Shown here in pieces: positions 1-7,089 of a DNA stretch of 10,562 bases (the first letter of the stretch is position 1; each line of letters opens with the position of its first letter). The DNA is taken from positions 1 through 10,562 of the forward strand of contig CBDTTM010000083.1 of assembly GCA_965363355.1 (NCBI GenBank), read 5' to 3'. The notes beneath the pieces were generated by a model. That model was not told where the DNA came from. It saw only the letters and a program-made list of their open reading frames with translations, and ran no database searches. The stretch comes from CBDTTM01 sp965363355 (GTDB taxonomy: Bacteria; Bacillota; Negativicutes; Selenomonadales; Selenomonadaceae). The translations under genes were made by a program, and so were the position numbers.

Positions 1-883
1 AGTAGCCACCGAGAACAGCAGAAGTATGTGCCCCATTTAAGATTCTTACTTTACGTTCTTTATAAAGCTTGAGTTTATCCGTAAAATCAACACTTAATCC
101 GTCGGTAGATATATCAAATTTCTTAGCTACCGATGCATCGGCTTCAATTACCCAAAGGCCAAAAGGCTCACCCATGACTGCCAATGGATCTTCATAACCC
201 CATTTAGCCGAAAGTTCTTCGATTTTATCGGCAGGATAGCCGGTAATGATCCGATCGACCAAAGTACCAGCAAATACATTTGCCGTTTCCAGCCAATTCT
301 TAAAAGAATCTCCAAGCTGCCACAAATCCGCATATTTAAATACAGTTTCACGCAAGACTTCGCCGTTATCTTCAATCAATTCTACTGGAAGCATAATGAG
401 GCCCTTATTTGCATCACCTTTATAGAAGGAAAAACGTTCATATAAAAATTTGGTGAGTTTTGCTGGATACGTTTTTGCCGGACAATCGGCCAGTTTATCA
501 CCTGCATCAAAGACGATACCAGCTTCAGTCGTATTCGATACGACAAATTCCAACGAGTCCAACTTAGCCAAACCCATGAATGCATCATAGTCCTCATATG
601 CACCAAGAACTTTTTGCACACAAGTGACGACGCGTTCGCCTTCATAGATTTCACCATTTTTTATGCCGCGAAGAATTACTGTATAAACATTATCCTGCGC
701 TTTAAATTTAGAAACATCACCCTGACGAGGTTTTACAATTGCGACGTCTCCATTGAATTTTCCCTGTTCATTCGCTACATCGATTCCATAATCGACAAAA
801 CCTCGTAAGAAGTTGCCCTCCCCAAATTGCAGGACTTTAATCGACCGTTCCGATCTTTTATGGACTTCATTGATTTTTTGCAT
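1..883 (-). CDS. uxaB: Tagaturonate reductase (altronate oxidoreductase), C-terminus cut by window edge
   Basis: Reduces D-tagaturonate to D-altronate with NADH, the second cytoplasmic step of galacturonate breakdown. The frame is open for 294 codons from ATG 883 to the window edge, so about 60% of a roughly 480-residue family member is present. Residues 19-29 read QFGEGNFLRGF, the N-terminal nucleotide-binding signature of UxaB and the long-chain mannitol dehydrogenase family. Further conserved blocks are SNTTEAGI, DRIITGYP and YKERKVRILNGAHT at about 274-287, giving the family K-x4-N-x2-H set (K278, N283, H286). The start has AAAGGGG about eight bases upstream. It follows uxaC by 60 bases in the same direction, with no terminator between, so the two are co-transcribed. 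The remainder of the gene lies outside the window. A mannonate or fructuronate reductase (UxuB) is the closest alternative, but the motifs fit UxaB better. Confidence 0.95.
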   Translation of the reverse strand, partial: MQKINEVHKRSERSIKVLQFGEGNFLRGFVDYGIDVANEQGKFNGDVAIVKPRQGDVSKFKAQDNVYTVILRGIKNGEIYEGERVVTCVQKVLGAYEDYDAFMGLAKLDSLEFVVSNTTEAGIVFDAGDKLADCPAKTYPAKLTKFLYERFSFYKGDANKGLIMLPVELIEDNGEVLRETVFKYADLWQLGDSFKNWLETANVFAGTLVDRIITGYPADKIEELSAKWGYEDPLAVMGEPFGLWVIEADASVAKKFDISTDGLSVDFTDKLKLYKERKVRILNGAHTSAVLGGY

Positions 884-943
884 GAATGTAACCCCTTTAC
901 TTTATCATCGTGAAAACACATAGTACTATCGACAAAGTGCTTT

Positions 944-2347
944 TTAAAATTGAAAATAATTTGCTGCGTTATTATAGGAAATATCTTCTACCAATTTACC
1001 TAAATACTTCATATCAGCTGGATATTCACCGTTTTCGACCCAGTTACCAATTACATTGCACAAAATCCGGCGGAAATACTCATGACGCGTATACGAAAGG
1101 AAAGAACGAGAATCCGTCAACATCCCGATGAAATTCCCCAAAACGGAAAGATTTGCTAAACTCGTAGCGTGCTCAATCATGCCAGTTTTTGTATCATTGA
1201 ACCACCAAGCTGCCCCATGCTGAATTTTTCCGGCAACTTCAGGACCCTGGAACGAACCTATAATCGTATCAATCATCGCGTTATCATTTGGATTGAGCGA
1301 ATAAATGATTAGTTTAGGTAAATTATGGTTTTTATTTAATGCATCCAATAAATTCACAAGACCTTCACCGCAATTATAAGAAGCAATGCAGTCAAATCCG
1401 GTGTCTGGACCTTGCTTAGCGAATTCCAAAACATTGTTATCACGAAGTGCTGAATAATGAATCTGCATCGCCCAGCCGCGTTTAGCATATTCTTCGCCAA
1501 GGAACAGGAGCAATGCTGTTTTATAAACTTCAACTTCTTCAATTGTAAGTTTTTCACCCTGCAATGCTTTTTTGACTACCCCATCGACTTTTGCTTCTTC
1601 AGCTTCACGACAAAATACATACTCAAGTGCATGGTCAGATGCCTTACAACCCATTTCAGCAAAAAAATCCATACGAAGGCTTAGTGCTTTACGAATATCA
1701 GCCATTGTCTTAATGGCAACACCTGAAATTTCACTAAGGCGTTTCATATAAGGCGCAAAGCCTGGTTTTTCGACACGCATCGCAGCATCCGGACGCATTG
1801 CCGGCAAAACCTTTGCAGTGCATTTGCCATCTGCTTTTATTTTTTTATGCCAGCACAAATCATCTGCTGGATCATCTGTCGTGCAAATTACTTTGACGTT
1901 GGATTGCTTGATGATTCCCTGGACCGAAAGATCTGGCTGCTTAATCTTTTCATTACAGAGATTCCAAACGCTTTCAGCTGTTTCACCATTAAGCGGTGTC
2001 TTGCAGTCGAAATAACGCTGTAACTCGAGGTGCGTCCAATGATAAAGGGGATTTCCGATTGCTCGTGGCAAGGATTCTGCAAACTTTTGGAATTTTTCAC
2101 GATCCGTCGACTCCTTACCCGTTATGTCTTTTTCAGCTACACCATTGGAACGAATCATGCGCCATTTATAATGGTCACCGCCAAGCCAAGCTTCTGCAAT
2201 GTTTTTAAACGTATAATTTTCAGCAATCTGCTGTGGATTTATATGGCAATGATAATCGATGATTGGCATTTTTGCCGCATGCTCATGAAACAACGTCTTC
2301 GCTGTTTCTGTTTCCAATAAAAAATCTTTTCCCATGAATTCTTTCAT
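944..2347 (-). CDS. uxaC: Uronate (glucuronate/galacturonate) isomerase
   Basis: Converts D-glucuronate to D-fructuronate and D-galacturonate to D-tagaturonate in the cytoplasm, feeding UxaB encoded just downstream. The protein is 467 residues, normal for the family. The amidohydrolase-type metal motif HCH is at residues 33-35 (IIDYHCHINP). Family blocks CTTDDPADDL, WWFNDTKTGM and TDSRSFLSYTRHEYFRR follow in the usual order, the last near the C-terminus. The start chosen is ATG 2347, because AGAGAGG lies nine bases upstream; the in-frame TTG at 2356 adds three residues but falls too close to that ribosome binding site. It is the first gene of a leftward uxaC-uxaB operon and is divergent from a LacI-type regulator. 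Its promoter carries paired operators, so expression is probably induced by uronates. Nothing abnormal is visible in the frame. Confidence 0.97.
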   Translation of the reverse strand: MKEFMGKDFLLETETAKTLFHEHAAKMPIIDYHCHINPQQIAENYTFKNIAEAWLGGDHYKWRMIRSNGVAEKDITGKESTDREKFQKFAESLPRAIGNPLYHWTHLELQRYFDCKTPLNGETAESVWNLCNEKIKQPDLSVQGIIKQSNVKVICTTDDPADDLCWHKKIKADGKCTAKVLPAMRPDAAMRVEKPGFAPYMKRLSEISGVAIKTMADIRKALSLRMDFFAEMGCKASDHALEYVFCREAEEAKVDGVVKKALQGEKLTIEEVEVYKTALLLFLGEEYAKRGWAMQIHYSALRDNNVLEFAKQGPDTGFDCIASYNCGEGLVNLLDALNKNHNLPKLIIYSLNPNDNAMIDTIIGSFQGPEVAGKIQHGAAWWFNDTKTGMIEHATSLANLSVLGNFIGMLTDSRSFLSYTRHEYFRRILCNVIGNWVENGEYPADMKYLGKLVEDISYNNAANYFQF

Positions 2348-2541
2348 AAAAATCAACCTCTCTACATTTAAATTTCATTCTATATCCCTAAACCTAAAAT
2401 CTATGATGGTCGCAAATATTCTGTTTTTCTTTGATGGATATAACTATTCACCCTTGCTCAAACTTTTAAAATTTTCTAATTATTATTTGCAATACCAAAA
2501 ACTTCTACGATTTTCTTGCGGCCCGCAATTATTATGCATTC

Positions 2542-2555
2542 TGTAAGCGGTTACA
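2542..2555. promoter_or_regulatory. LacI-family operator O1 (also fits cre consensus)
   Basis: TGTAAGCGGTTACA is a near-palindrome with a central CG, typical of LacI-family sites. It also matches the catabolite-repression consensus TGWAANCGNTNWCA at every defined position. It lies about 26-39 bases downstream of the predicted uxaC start point, where a bound repressor would block elongation or looping partners. It may serve the adjacent regulator, CcpA, or both. Confidence 0.7.
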
Positions 2556-2567
2556 TTTGCATTGTCT

Positions 2568-2581
2568 TGTAACTGCTTACA
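2568..2581. promoter_or_regulatory. LacI-family operator O2 at the uxaC transcription start
   Basis: TGTAACTGCTTACA read on the other strand is TGTAAGCAGTTACA, which differs from O1 at one base, so the two sites form an inverted pair with centres 26 bases apart. The site begins at the predicted start point, seven bases past the -10 box, a classic repressor position. Confidence 0.75.
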
Positions 2582-2587
2582 AATTAT

Positions 2588-2616
2588 ATTGTAGGCATTT
2601 ATCTAACATATGTCAA
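2588..2616 (-). promoter_or_regulatory. uxaC-uxaB promoter
   Basis: On the minus strand TTGACA (2616-2611) is followed after exactly 17 bases by TACAAT (2593-2588). This is a perfect -35 box and a five-of-six -10 box. The predicted start near 2581 falls on operator O2, so this promoter should be strong when repression is relieved. Confidence 0.85.
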
Positions 2617-2712
2617 TATAATTAAAAACTAATTTCGCTAAAATTTCAAAAGATTTTTGGTATTTTACTTTAAAAATACATGAACTGCCTAAATCGAGGA
2701 CGCTTTTCTTTC

Positions 2713-2726
2713 TGTAAGCCCTTGCA
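2713..2726. promoter_or_regulatory. Weak third operator-like site before the regulator gene
   Basis: TGTAAGCCCTTGCA shares 11 of 14 bases with O1, keeping the left half TGTAAGC intact. It lies just upstream of the possible regulator promoter, 145 bases from O2 centre to centre. It could allow autoregulation or DNA looping; the lost central symmetry makes it uncertain. Confidence 0.35.
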
Positions 2727-2734
2727 TTTAGCTA

Positions 2735-2762
2735 TTGCTATTGAAAAAATTTACGATATACT
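2735..2762 (+). promoter_or_regulatory. Possible promoter of the LacI-type regulator
   Basis: TTGCTA (2735-2740), a 16-base spacer and TATACT (2757-2762) would start transcription near 2769, about 30 bases before the regulator ATG. The boxes are imperfect and the surroundings are AT-rich, so this is tentative. Confidence 0.4.
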
Positions 2763-2798
2763 TAAAAAGACGGTAAAATATTCCCACGGAGGTAGCTC

Positions 2799-3824
2799 AT
2801 GACTATTTATGATATAGCAGAAGCCTGCGGCGTCTCCATCGCCACCGTTTCTCGCGTACTTAATGGCAGCAGTAAGGTCAGTCCTAAAACACGAGAAAAA
2901 GTCCTTGCGGCGATGAACGAACAGAACTATACACCAAATCCTTTTGCCAGAGGCCTAGGGCTTAATTCAATGAAAATGATTGGTATTCTCTGCACCGATG
3001 TTTCCGATGCTTACTTTGCCAAAGCGGTCTCTTTAGTTGAACGCGACTTAAGGAAAAGAGGGCTCGATGTTATATTAGGCTGTACTGGCATGGAGCTTTC
3101 CAATAAGAAAAAATACTTACAGCTTCTTCTCGACAAGCATGTCGATGCCATCATTTTAATTGGTTCACCATTTCGCGAAGAAAGTGATAATTCTCATATC
3201 CTCGCAGCAGCAAAACAGATTCCCATTATAACAATCAATGGTTTGATAGAAATGCCTAATATTTATTCCATCATCTGCGATGAAAAAAATGGTGTTTGCC
3301 ACAGTGTTGAGCTATTAGCCAACGAAGGACATCACTCCATTCTCTACTTATATGATTCTTTGACATACAGCGGCAAGCAAAAGCTAGAAGGCTATCGCCA
3401 GGCAGTCGAAAAATGCGGATTAGATACCAACCCAAAACTCATCCAGCGAATTACACGCACATTAGAAGATGCTGAAGCCATTGTTGAGCAATTAATCAAT
3501 GAAAAAATCCGCTTTTCGGCAATTGTCGCATCTGAAGACCTTCTTGCTGTAGGTGCCCAAAAGGGGCTCATCAGCCTGAATAAAAGCAAACACAAACGAA
3601 AGCACGTTCCAGTTATCGGGTGCAACAATTCAATTTTAGCTGAATGCTCGACCCCATCATTGACCAGCATGGACAACCGCCTTGAAGTTCTATGCCCAGC
3701 AGCAATTGACACCTTGACCAAAATACTGGCCGGTGAAGGTGCCTCGATTCCATCCAAGGCCATCTTCCCTTCAATACTTGTTCCTCGCGACAGCTATCAA
3801 CCGGAAAACAAAAAACATGAATAA
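2799..3824 (+). CDS. LacI-family transcriptional regulator, probable hexuronate-operon repressor
   Basis: DNA-binding regulator of 341 residues, the usual family length. Residues 1-22 carry the helix-turn-helix TIYDIAEACGVSIATVSRVL. A hinge helix near residues 47-56 (PNPFARGLGL) follows, and from about residue 58 a periplasmic-binding-protein-like effector domain (MIGILCTDVSDAYF ... DAIILIGSPF ... PVIGCNNS ... TSMDN). The recognition helix closely resembles that of CcpA, which explains why the nearby operators look like cre sites. Divergence from uxaC and the operators in the shared gap make it the likely uronate-responsive repressor of uxaCB. The effector is inferred, not visible. The ATG has GGAGGT six bases upstream. 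CcpA itself is a less likely identity because of the location. The gene ends in a strong hairpin immediately after the stop codon. Confidence 0.92.
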   Translation: MTIYDIAEACGVSIATVSRVLNGSSKVSPKTREKVLAAMNEQNYTPNPFARGLGLNSMKMIGILCTDVSDAYFAKAVSLVERDLRKRGLDVILGCTGMELSNKKKYLQLLLDKHVDAIILIGSPFREESDNSHILAAAKQIPIITINGLIEMPNIYSIICDEKNGVCHSVELLANEGHHSILYLYDSLTYSGKQKLEGYRQAVEKCGLDTNPKLIQRITRTLEDAEAIVEQLINEKIRFSAIVASEDLLAVGAQKGLISLNKSKHKRKHVPVIGCNNSILAECSTPSLTSMDNRLEVLCPAAIDTLTKILAGEGASIPSKAIFPSILVPRDSYQPENKKHE

Positions 3825-3825
3825 A

Positions 3826-3875
3826 AAAAGGGGGCTGTGACAAAATGAGCAATCATTTTGTCACAGCCCCCTTTT
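3826..3875. terminator. Bidirectional terminator between the regulator gene and gpsA
   Basis: A perfect 23-bp inverted repeat (arms 3826-3848 and 3853-3875) encloses the tetraloop GCAA. It has A4 at the left end and T4 at the right, so it can end transcription from both sides. It starts two bases after the regulator stop and ends eight bases before the gpsA stop. The length and perfection of the stem exceed the other terminators here. Confidence 0.93.
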
Positions 3876-3882
3876 AGTAAAA

Positions 3883-4842
3883 TCACTCAGATTTAACTGG
3901 ACGCAAAAACAAGTTCAGCAACTGTTCCTTACAATCCTTATGATTCGCTACGATTTCATGAATAGCCTGACAGATTGGAAGCTCCACCTTATATTGCTGC
4001 GAAAGATCCATCAAAGCTTCCACGGTATAAACACCCTCGGCCAATTTATCTGAAGTATTGCCTTTTACCAGGTCTTCACCAAAGCGTCGATTGTTGCTAT
4101 GTACCGAAAACAAGGTAGCCTCATAATCACCTAAATGGCTAAGGCCATATACCGTCATTTCATCTCCGCCCAAGGCAGCTATCAATCGCGACAATTCAGC
4201 GGTTCCTCTGGCCATCAAAGCTCCTTTAAGACTGCTATAACCTAGCCCATCGAGCATCCCTGCAGCAATTCCGATGACATTTTTAGCCGCAGCACCAATT
4301 TCTATACCAAGCAAATCCGTTCCATAGTAAAAACGAATCAACGAGCTAGTGAACTCATCTACCAAACATTCCTTAACACCAGGATTATTTGCACCAATTA
4401 CCATACAATTAGGGATTCCCCGGATGAAATCTTGTACATGTCCTGGCCCTACCCAAACAGCTATATTTTGCTCAGCACCGATTTCCTCTTCCAATACTTT
4501 CGATAAGCGCTTACCCGTGCCAATTTCCAAACCTTTCATGCAAAGAATGTATATTTTATCTTCTATCCCTGAAAGAGCTGCTAGCTGGGCGCCCAGCCCT
4601 CTGAGCTGCTGCGAGCTTATCGATATAATGATACGATCAGCAAAACGCACAGCTTCTTCCAGCGAATCCGTCAATTTCATTGAATCTGTAATTTTTAGAT
4701 ACTCATTTTCTCTTGTTTGTTTTAATTTTGCCAAACGATTTGATTTTTCACGCCCCCAAAGCAAAACCTCATGACCGATATGATCGGCATACCAAGCTAA
4801 AAATGTTCCCCATCTTCCACAGCCCAAAACTGAAACACGCAT
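3883..4842 (-). CDS. gpsA: NAD(P)H-dependent glycerol-3-phosphate dehydrogenase, divergent clostridial-type
   Basis: Reduces dihydroxyacetone phosphate to sn-glycerol 3-phosphate for membrane phospholipid synthesis. The 319-residue protein has the Rossmann motif GCGRWGT (7-13), KGLE (103-106), the catalytic-lysine block EIGAAAKNVIGIAAG (K187 by alignment from memory) and HLGD (D239) followed by NRRFG (251-255). Length is normal. Departures from textbook GpsA are clear: GPGHVQDF replaces the usual GPS-(F/H)A-E block, and DYEATLFSVHSNNRR replaces DLxxTCxSxxSRNRR. I recall similar variants in clostridial genomes, so this is a subfamily rather than decay, but substrate range could differ. ATG 4842 has GAGGAG six bases upstream. 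It is the second gene of a tcdA-gpsA pair (38-base gap) and ends at the shared bidirectional terminator. Confidence 0.88.
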   Translation of the reverse strand: MRVSVLGCGRWGTFLAWYADHIGHEVLLWGREKSNRLAKLKQTRENEYLKITDSMKLTDSLEEAVRFADRIIISISSQQLRGLGAQLAALSGIEDKIYILCMKGLEIGTGKRLSKVLEEEIGAEQNIAVWVGPGHVQDFIRGIPNCMVIGANNPGVKECLVDEFTSSLIRFYYGTDLLGIEIGAAAKNVIGIAAGMLDGLGYSSLKGALMARGTAELSRLIAALGGDEMTVYGLSHLGDYEATLFSVHSNNRRFGEDLVKGNTSDKLAEGVYTVEALMDLSQQYKVELPICQAIHEIVANHKDCKEQLLNLFLRPVKSE

Positions 4843-4880
4843 TAAATCTCCTCAAATCTATTTGCAAGACAAGTTGTCTT

Positions 4881-5633
4881 TTATTTTTCCGCAATCAGAT
4901 CTTTGATCACTTCACCGGCAATGATAAGACCAACCACTGACGGAACGAACGAAACACTTCCCGGAACTGCCCTGCGCATATCACAGTTTCGTGCACTGCC
5001 AGGTGGACAAATGCATTGACTGCCACAACCGCCAGGGCCAGCTAATTTAACTGGAATTTCTTTTGAATAAACCACTTTAAGAGAATCTACTCTACGCGCC
5101 TTCAATTCTTTGCGCATAACCTTCGCCAAAGGACAAACACTGGTTTTATAAATATCGGCTACCATAAATGCCTTAGGATCTAGTTTATTTCCAGCTCCCA
5201 TGCTGCTGATGATGGGAATATTCTTTTCTTTAGCCTTCATCACGAGGTCTATTTTAGCCGTTACCGTATCAACGGCATCAACAATATAGTCATAGTCTTC
5301 ACCAATGAATTCTTCTGCATTATCGGGAAGATAAAATTTTTGAATGGTACTGACCTGGGCCACTGGATTGATTTCAAGAATTCTTTGCTTCATCATTTCA
5401 ACTTTTGATTTTCCCACCGTTTTTGTCGTCGCATGGATCTGCCGATTGACATTGGTCAAGCAAATCAAATCATCGTCGATCAAAACGATTTTTCCAACAC
5501 CTGAACGAGCTAGTCCTTCAGCAACAAAAGAGCCCACTCCACCAACGCCAAAAATTGCCACTTTGCTCTTTGCAAGCTTATCCATTCCGTCAGCACCTAA
5601 TAAAAGTTCTGTCCGTGAAAAAGTTCCTAACAT
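4881..5633 (-). CDS. tcdA: tRNA threonylcarbamoyladenosine dehydratase (ThiF/E1-like), with Cys-rich insert
   Basis: ATP-dependent enzyme that cyclises t6A37 of tRNAs to ct6A. The 250-residue protein begins with an E1-type nucleotide-binding fold: GVGGVGS (29-35), the acidic run DDD (53-55), TNVNRQ (60-65) and VDAVDT (118-123). Near the C-terminus is the TcdA hallmark RRAVPGSVSFVPSVVGLI (220-237). Just before it lies an insert with four cysteines (203, 207, 209, 217; CGSQCIC ... NC) that the E. coli enzyme lacks, possibly a metal site. ATG 5633 is preceded by AGAGGT about ten bases upstream, a slightly long spacing. It leads a leftward pair with gpsA. Other E1-like proteins (MoeB, ThiF) are less likely because the VPGSVSFVPS block is specific to TcdA. 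Confidence 0.92.
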   Translation of the reverse strand: MLGTFSRTELLLGADGMDKLAKSKVAIFGVGGVGSFVAEGLARSGVGKIVLIDDDLICLTNVNRQIHATTKTVGKSKVEMMKQRILEINPVAQVSTIQKFYLPDNAEEFIGEDYDYIVDAVDTVTAKIDLVMKAKEKNIPIISSMGAGNKLDPKAFMVADIYKTSVCPLAKVMRKELKARRVDSLKVVYSKEIPVKLAGPGGCGSQCICPPGSARNCDMRRAVPGSVSFVPSVVGLIIAGEVIKDLIAEK

Positions 5634-5696
5634 TATATAAATTACCTCTTATTTCTTTTAAATTTACAGCTATAATCTTACCATAAAAACCTGCCA

Positions 5697-5723
5697 TAAA
5701 AAAGAGCTGCCTCAAGGCAGCTC
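5697..5723 (-). terminator. Terminator of ftsZ
   Basis: On the minus strand GAGCTGCC and GGCAGCTC pair as an 8-bp perfect stem around a TTGA loop (5704-5723), followed by a seven-T run (5703-5697). It lies 25 bases after the ftsZ stop and isolates ftsZ from tcdA. Confidence 0.9.
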
Positions 5724-5748
5724 CGGCTAAATCGAAATGTAATGTAAT

Positions 5749-6882
5749 CTATTCTTTTTTCCCCGGTTTAAATTCTGGCATCTTCGATGCACCAGGTACC
5801 TGAAAACGGCCAATGCCGCTATCATTTGATGTATGCGAGCCAAAATGCCCTAAAAATTGCGGAACTTCAAGGTCTGCATCCACTTTATCTTCTATAAACG
5901 CTTCTTTTTTGACAACAGAAGCACCATCAATAAAATCGGTAGCAATGATTGTCGCTTGGACAATATCCGCAAACTTTTCATTTACGACTGTTCCTAGAAT
6001 AATATTGACATCGGGATTTGTATGTTCATAAATATATCGCGTAGCCTCATTGACTTCATAGAGCGTCAATGCTTCATTTCCACTGATATTTAAAATAATC
6101 CCTCGAGCTCCCACCAGTGATTTTTCAATCAAAGGACTATTTACCGCCATTTGCACCGCTTTTACTGCACCTTCACGACTTTCTCCGATGCCAAGCAGCG
6201 CATCCGGGCTTTCACTTTGCTGGAAAATCGATTTCACATCAGCAAAATCAACATTGATTACACCAATGGTCAAAATCAATTCGGAAATACAACGTATTGC
6301 CTGCTTCAAGACGCCGTCAGCAGCTCCAAATGCCTCTACCAAAGAGAGCTTATGCCCGGTTTCGAGCTTCAACAAATTATCATTATGCACATCAATAAGC
6401 GCGTCCATATGTTCCTGCATTTTTTCAATTCCAGTCGAAGCTACCTTCTTTTTCCGAGACCCTTCAAAAGAAAATGGTACTGTCACTACTCCGATTGTCA
6501 ATATGCCTAAATCTTTAGCAAGCTCAGCAATAACAGGTGCTGCACCAGTCCCTGTACCTCCACCCATACCTGCCGTGATGAAAACCATGTCGGCTCCGGC
6601 CAACATCGTTTTTATTTTATCGCTATCTGCTCTAGCAGCTGCCTCACCCAAATCATATTTGGCACCAGTCCCAAGCCCTTTTGTGAGGTCTGCACCAATT
6701 TGCAGCGTCTTTACACCCACTTCTGGCAAATGCTGCAACTGCTTAGCATCTGTATTCACCGCAATCAAGTCTATATCCAATACGTTCTCTTTCGCTATAC
6801 GCTCTATTACGCTATTGCCGCCGCCGCCGACTCCAATCACCTTAATCCGGACGACTGCACTTCTTATTTCTGTATCGTGCAT
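5749..6882 (-). CDS. ftsZ: FtsZ-family GTPase, divergent and outside a division gene cluster
   Basis: Tubulin-like GTPase that polymerises at the division site in canonical form. With ATG 6882 it has 377 residues: IKVIGVGGGGN (13-23), NTDA (43-46), tubulin signature GGGTGTG (107-113), PFSFEG (136-141) and the T7 catalytic loop NVDFAD (210-215) are present. Several usually fixed places differ: DVHNDNLL (164-171) for V-IPNDRLL, GTGAKYDLG (71-79) for GAGANPxxG, two extra residues in QQSESPDALLGIG, and EVPQFL (339-344) for DIPxFLR, followed by a 33-residue tail instead of chain end. I chose ATG 6882 because AAAGGA lies nine bases upstream and 14 residues then precede KVIGVGG, as usual. The upstream ATG 6945 lacks a ribosome binding site and sits at the predicted transcription start. 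It is monocistronic, with no ftsA, mur or sepF neighbours, so it is probably a second FtsZ. Confidence 0.9.
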   Translation of the reverse strand: MHDTEIRSAVVRIKVIGVGGGGNSVIERIAKENVLDIDLIAVNTDAKQLQHLPEVGVKTLQIGADLTKGLGTGAKYDLGEAAARADSDKIKTMLAGADMVFITAGMGGGTGTGAAPVIAELAKDLGILTIGVVTVPFSFEGSRKKKVASTGIEKMQEHMDALIDVHNDNLLKLETGHKLSLVEAFGAADGVLKQAIRCISELILTIGVINVDFADVKSIFQQSESPDALLGIGESREGAVKAVQMAVNSPLIEKSLVGARGIILNISGNEALTLYEVNEATRYIYEHTNPDVNIILGTVVNEKFADIVQATIIATDFIDGASVVKKEAFIEDKVDADLEVPQFLGHFGSHTSNDSGIGRFQVPGASKMPEFKPGKKE

Positions 6883-6952
6883 AGGGCTCCATCCTTTCAC
6901 CACCATGATTTCAAAAAGCAAGCCTGCTGTTTGCAGCGAGTTCATAGATATA

Positions 6953-6958
6953 ATTATA
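6953..6958 (-). promoter_or_regulatory. Possible ftsZ -10 box
   Basis: A perfect TATAAT on the minus strand would start transcription near 6946, giving a leader of about 64 nt to ATG 6882. No good -35 box is found 16-18 bases upstream, so the assignment is weak. Confidence 0.35.
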
Positions 6959-7023
6959 ACATTAAATTTCTATAAGGATACTGCCATTCCTGCAATTTTC
7001 AGTATTTATTCTACAAAAAAAGT

Positions 7024-7065
7024 AAAAAAATACAAGGTCTTAGGGAAAATCCCTTCGACCTTGTA
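7024..7065 (-). terminator. Strong leftward terminator of the small gene
   Basis: TACAAGGTC (7031-7039) pairs perfectly with GACCTTGTA (7057-7065). An inner AGGGA/TCCCT stem continues across a 2x2 internal loop. On the minus strand it is followed by a run of seven T and, after AC, another run of T. The T-tract fits only leftward transcription. It is 24 bases beyond the small reading frame and over 200 bases beyond the nitroreductase stop. Confidence 0.88.
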
Positions 7066-7089
7066 AGCTTCAATACAGATAAACATTAA

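Larger units (their letters stand above)
2348..2798. other. Divergent regulatory gap between uxaC and the LacI-type regulator
   Basis: This 451-base AT-rich gap contains no credible gene. It holds the leftward uxaCB promoter, two strong operator copies and one weak copy, and a possible rightward regulator promoter. The predicted uxaC transcript begins near 2581, leaving a leader of about 234 nt before the ATG. That leader has no T-tract terminator hairpin and no riboswitch that I recognise. A 13-base interrupted palindrome (TTGCGG-1-CGCAA type, 2516-2528) sits within the leader. An AT-rich inverted repeat GTATTTT/AAAATAC (2660-2679) lies on the regulator side; both may be chance. Confidence 0.7.

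Noticed and set aside
920..929. 10-bp palindrome ATAGTACTAT between uxaC and uxaB
   Set aside because: Too short to separate from chance in AT-rich DNA and unrelated to the operator motif.
3392..3852. Leftward frames opposite the LacI-type gene
   Set aside because: They are antisense shadows of a clear coding region without ribosome binding sites, and one crosses the terminator.
6883..6945. 21-residue N-terminal extension of FtsZ from ATG 6945
   Set aside because: No ribosome binding site precedes that ATG, the only good -10 box puts the transcript start at about the same base, and the extension is absent from the FtsZ pattern.
6188..7066. Long rightward open frame (292 codons) opposite ftsZ
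   Set aside because: It is the antisense of ftsZ, its product is low-complexity Ser/Pro/Ile-rich, it has no ribosome binding site, and it runs through the ftsZ promoter region and the small-gene terminator.
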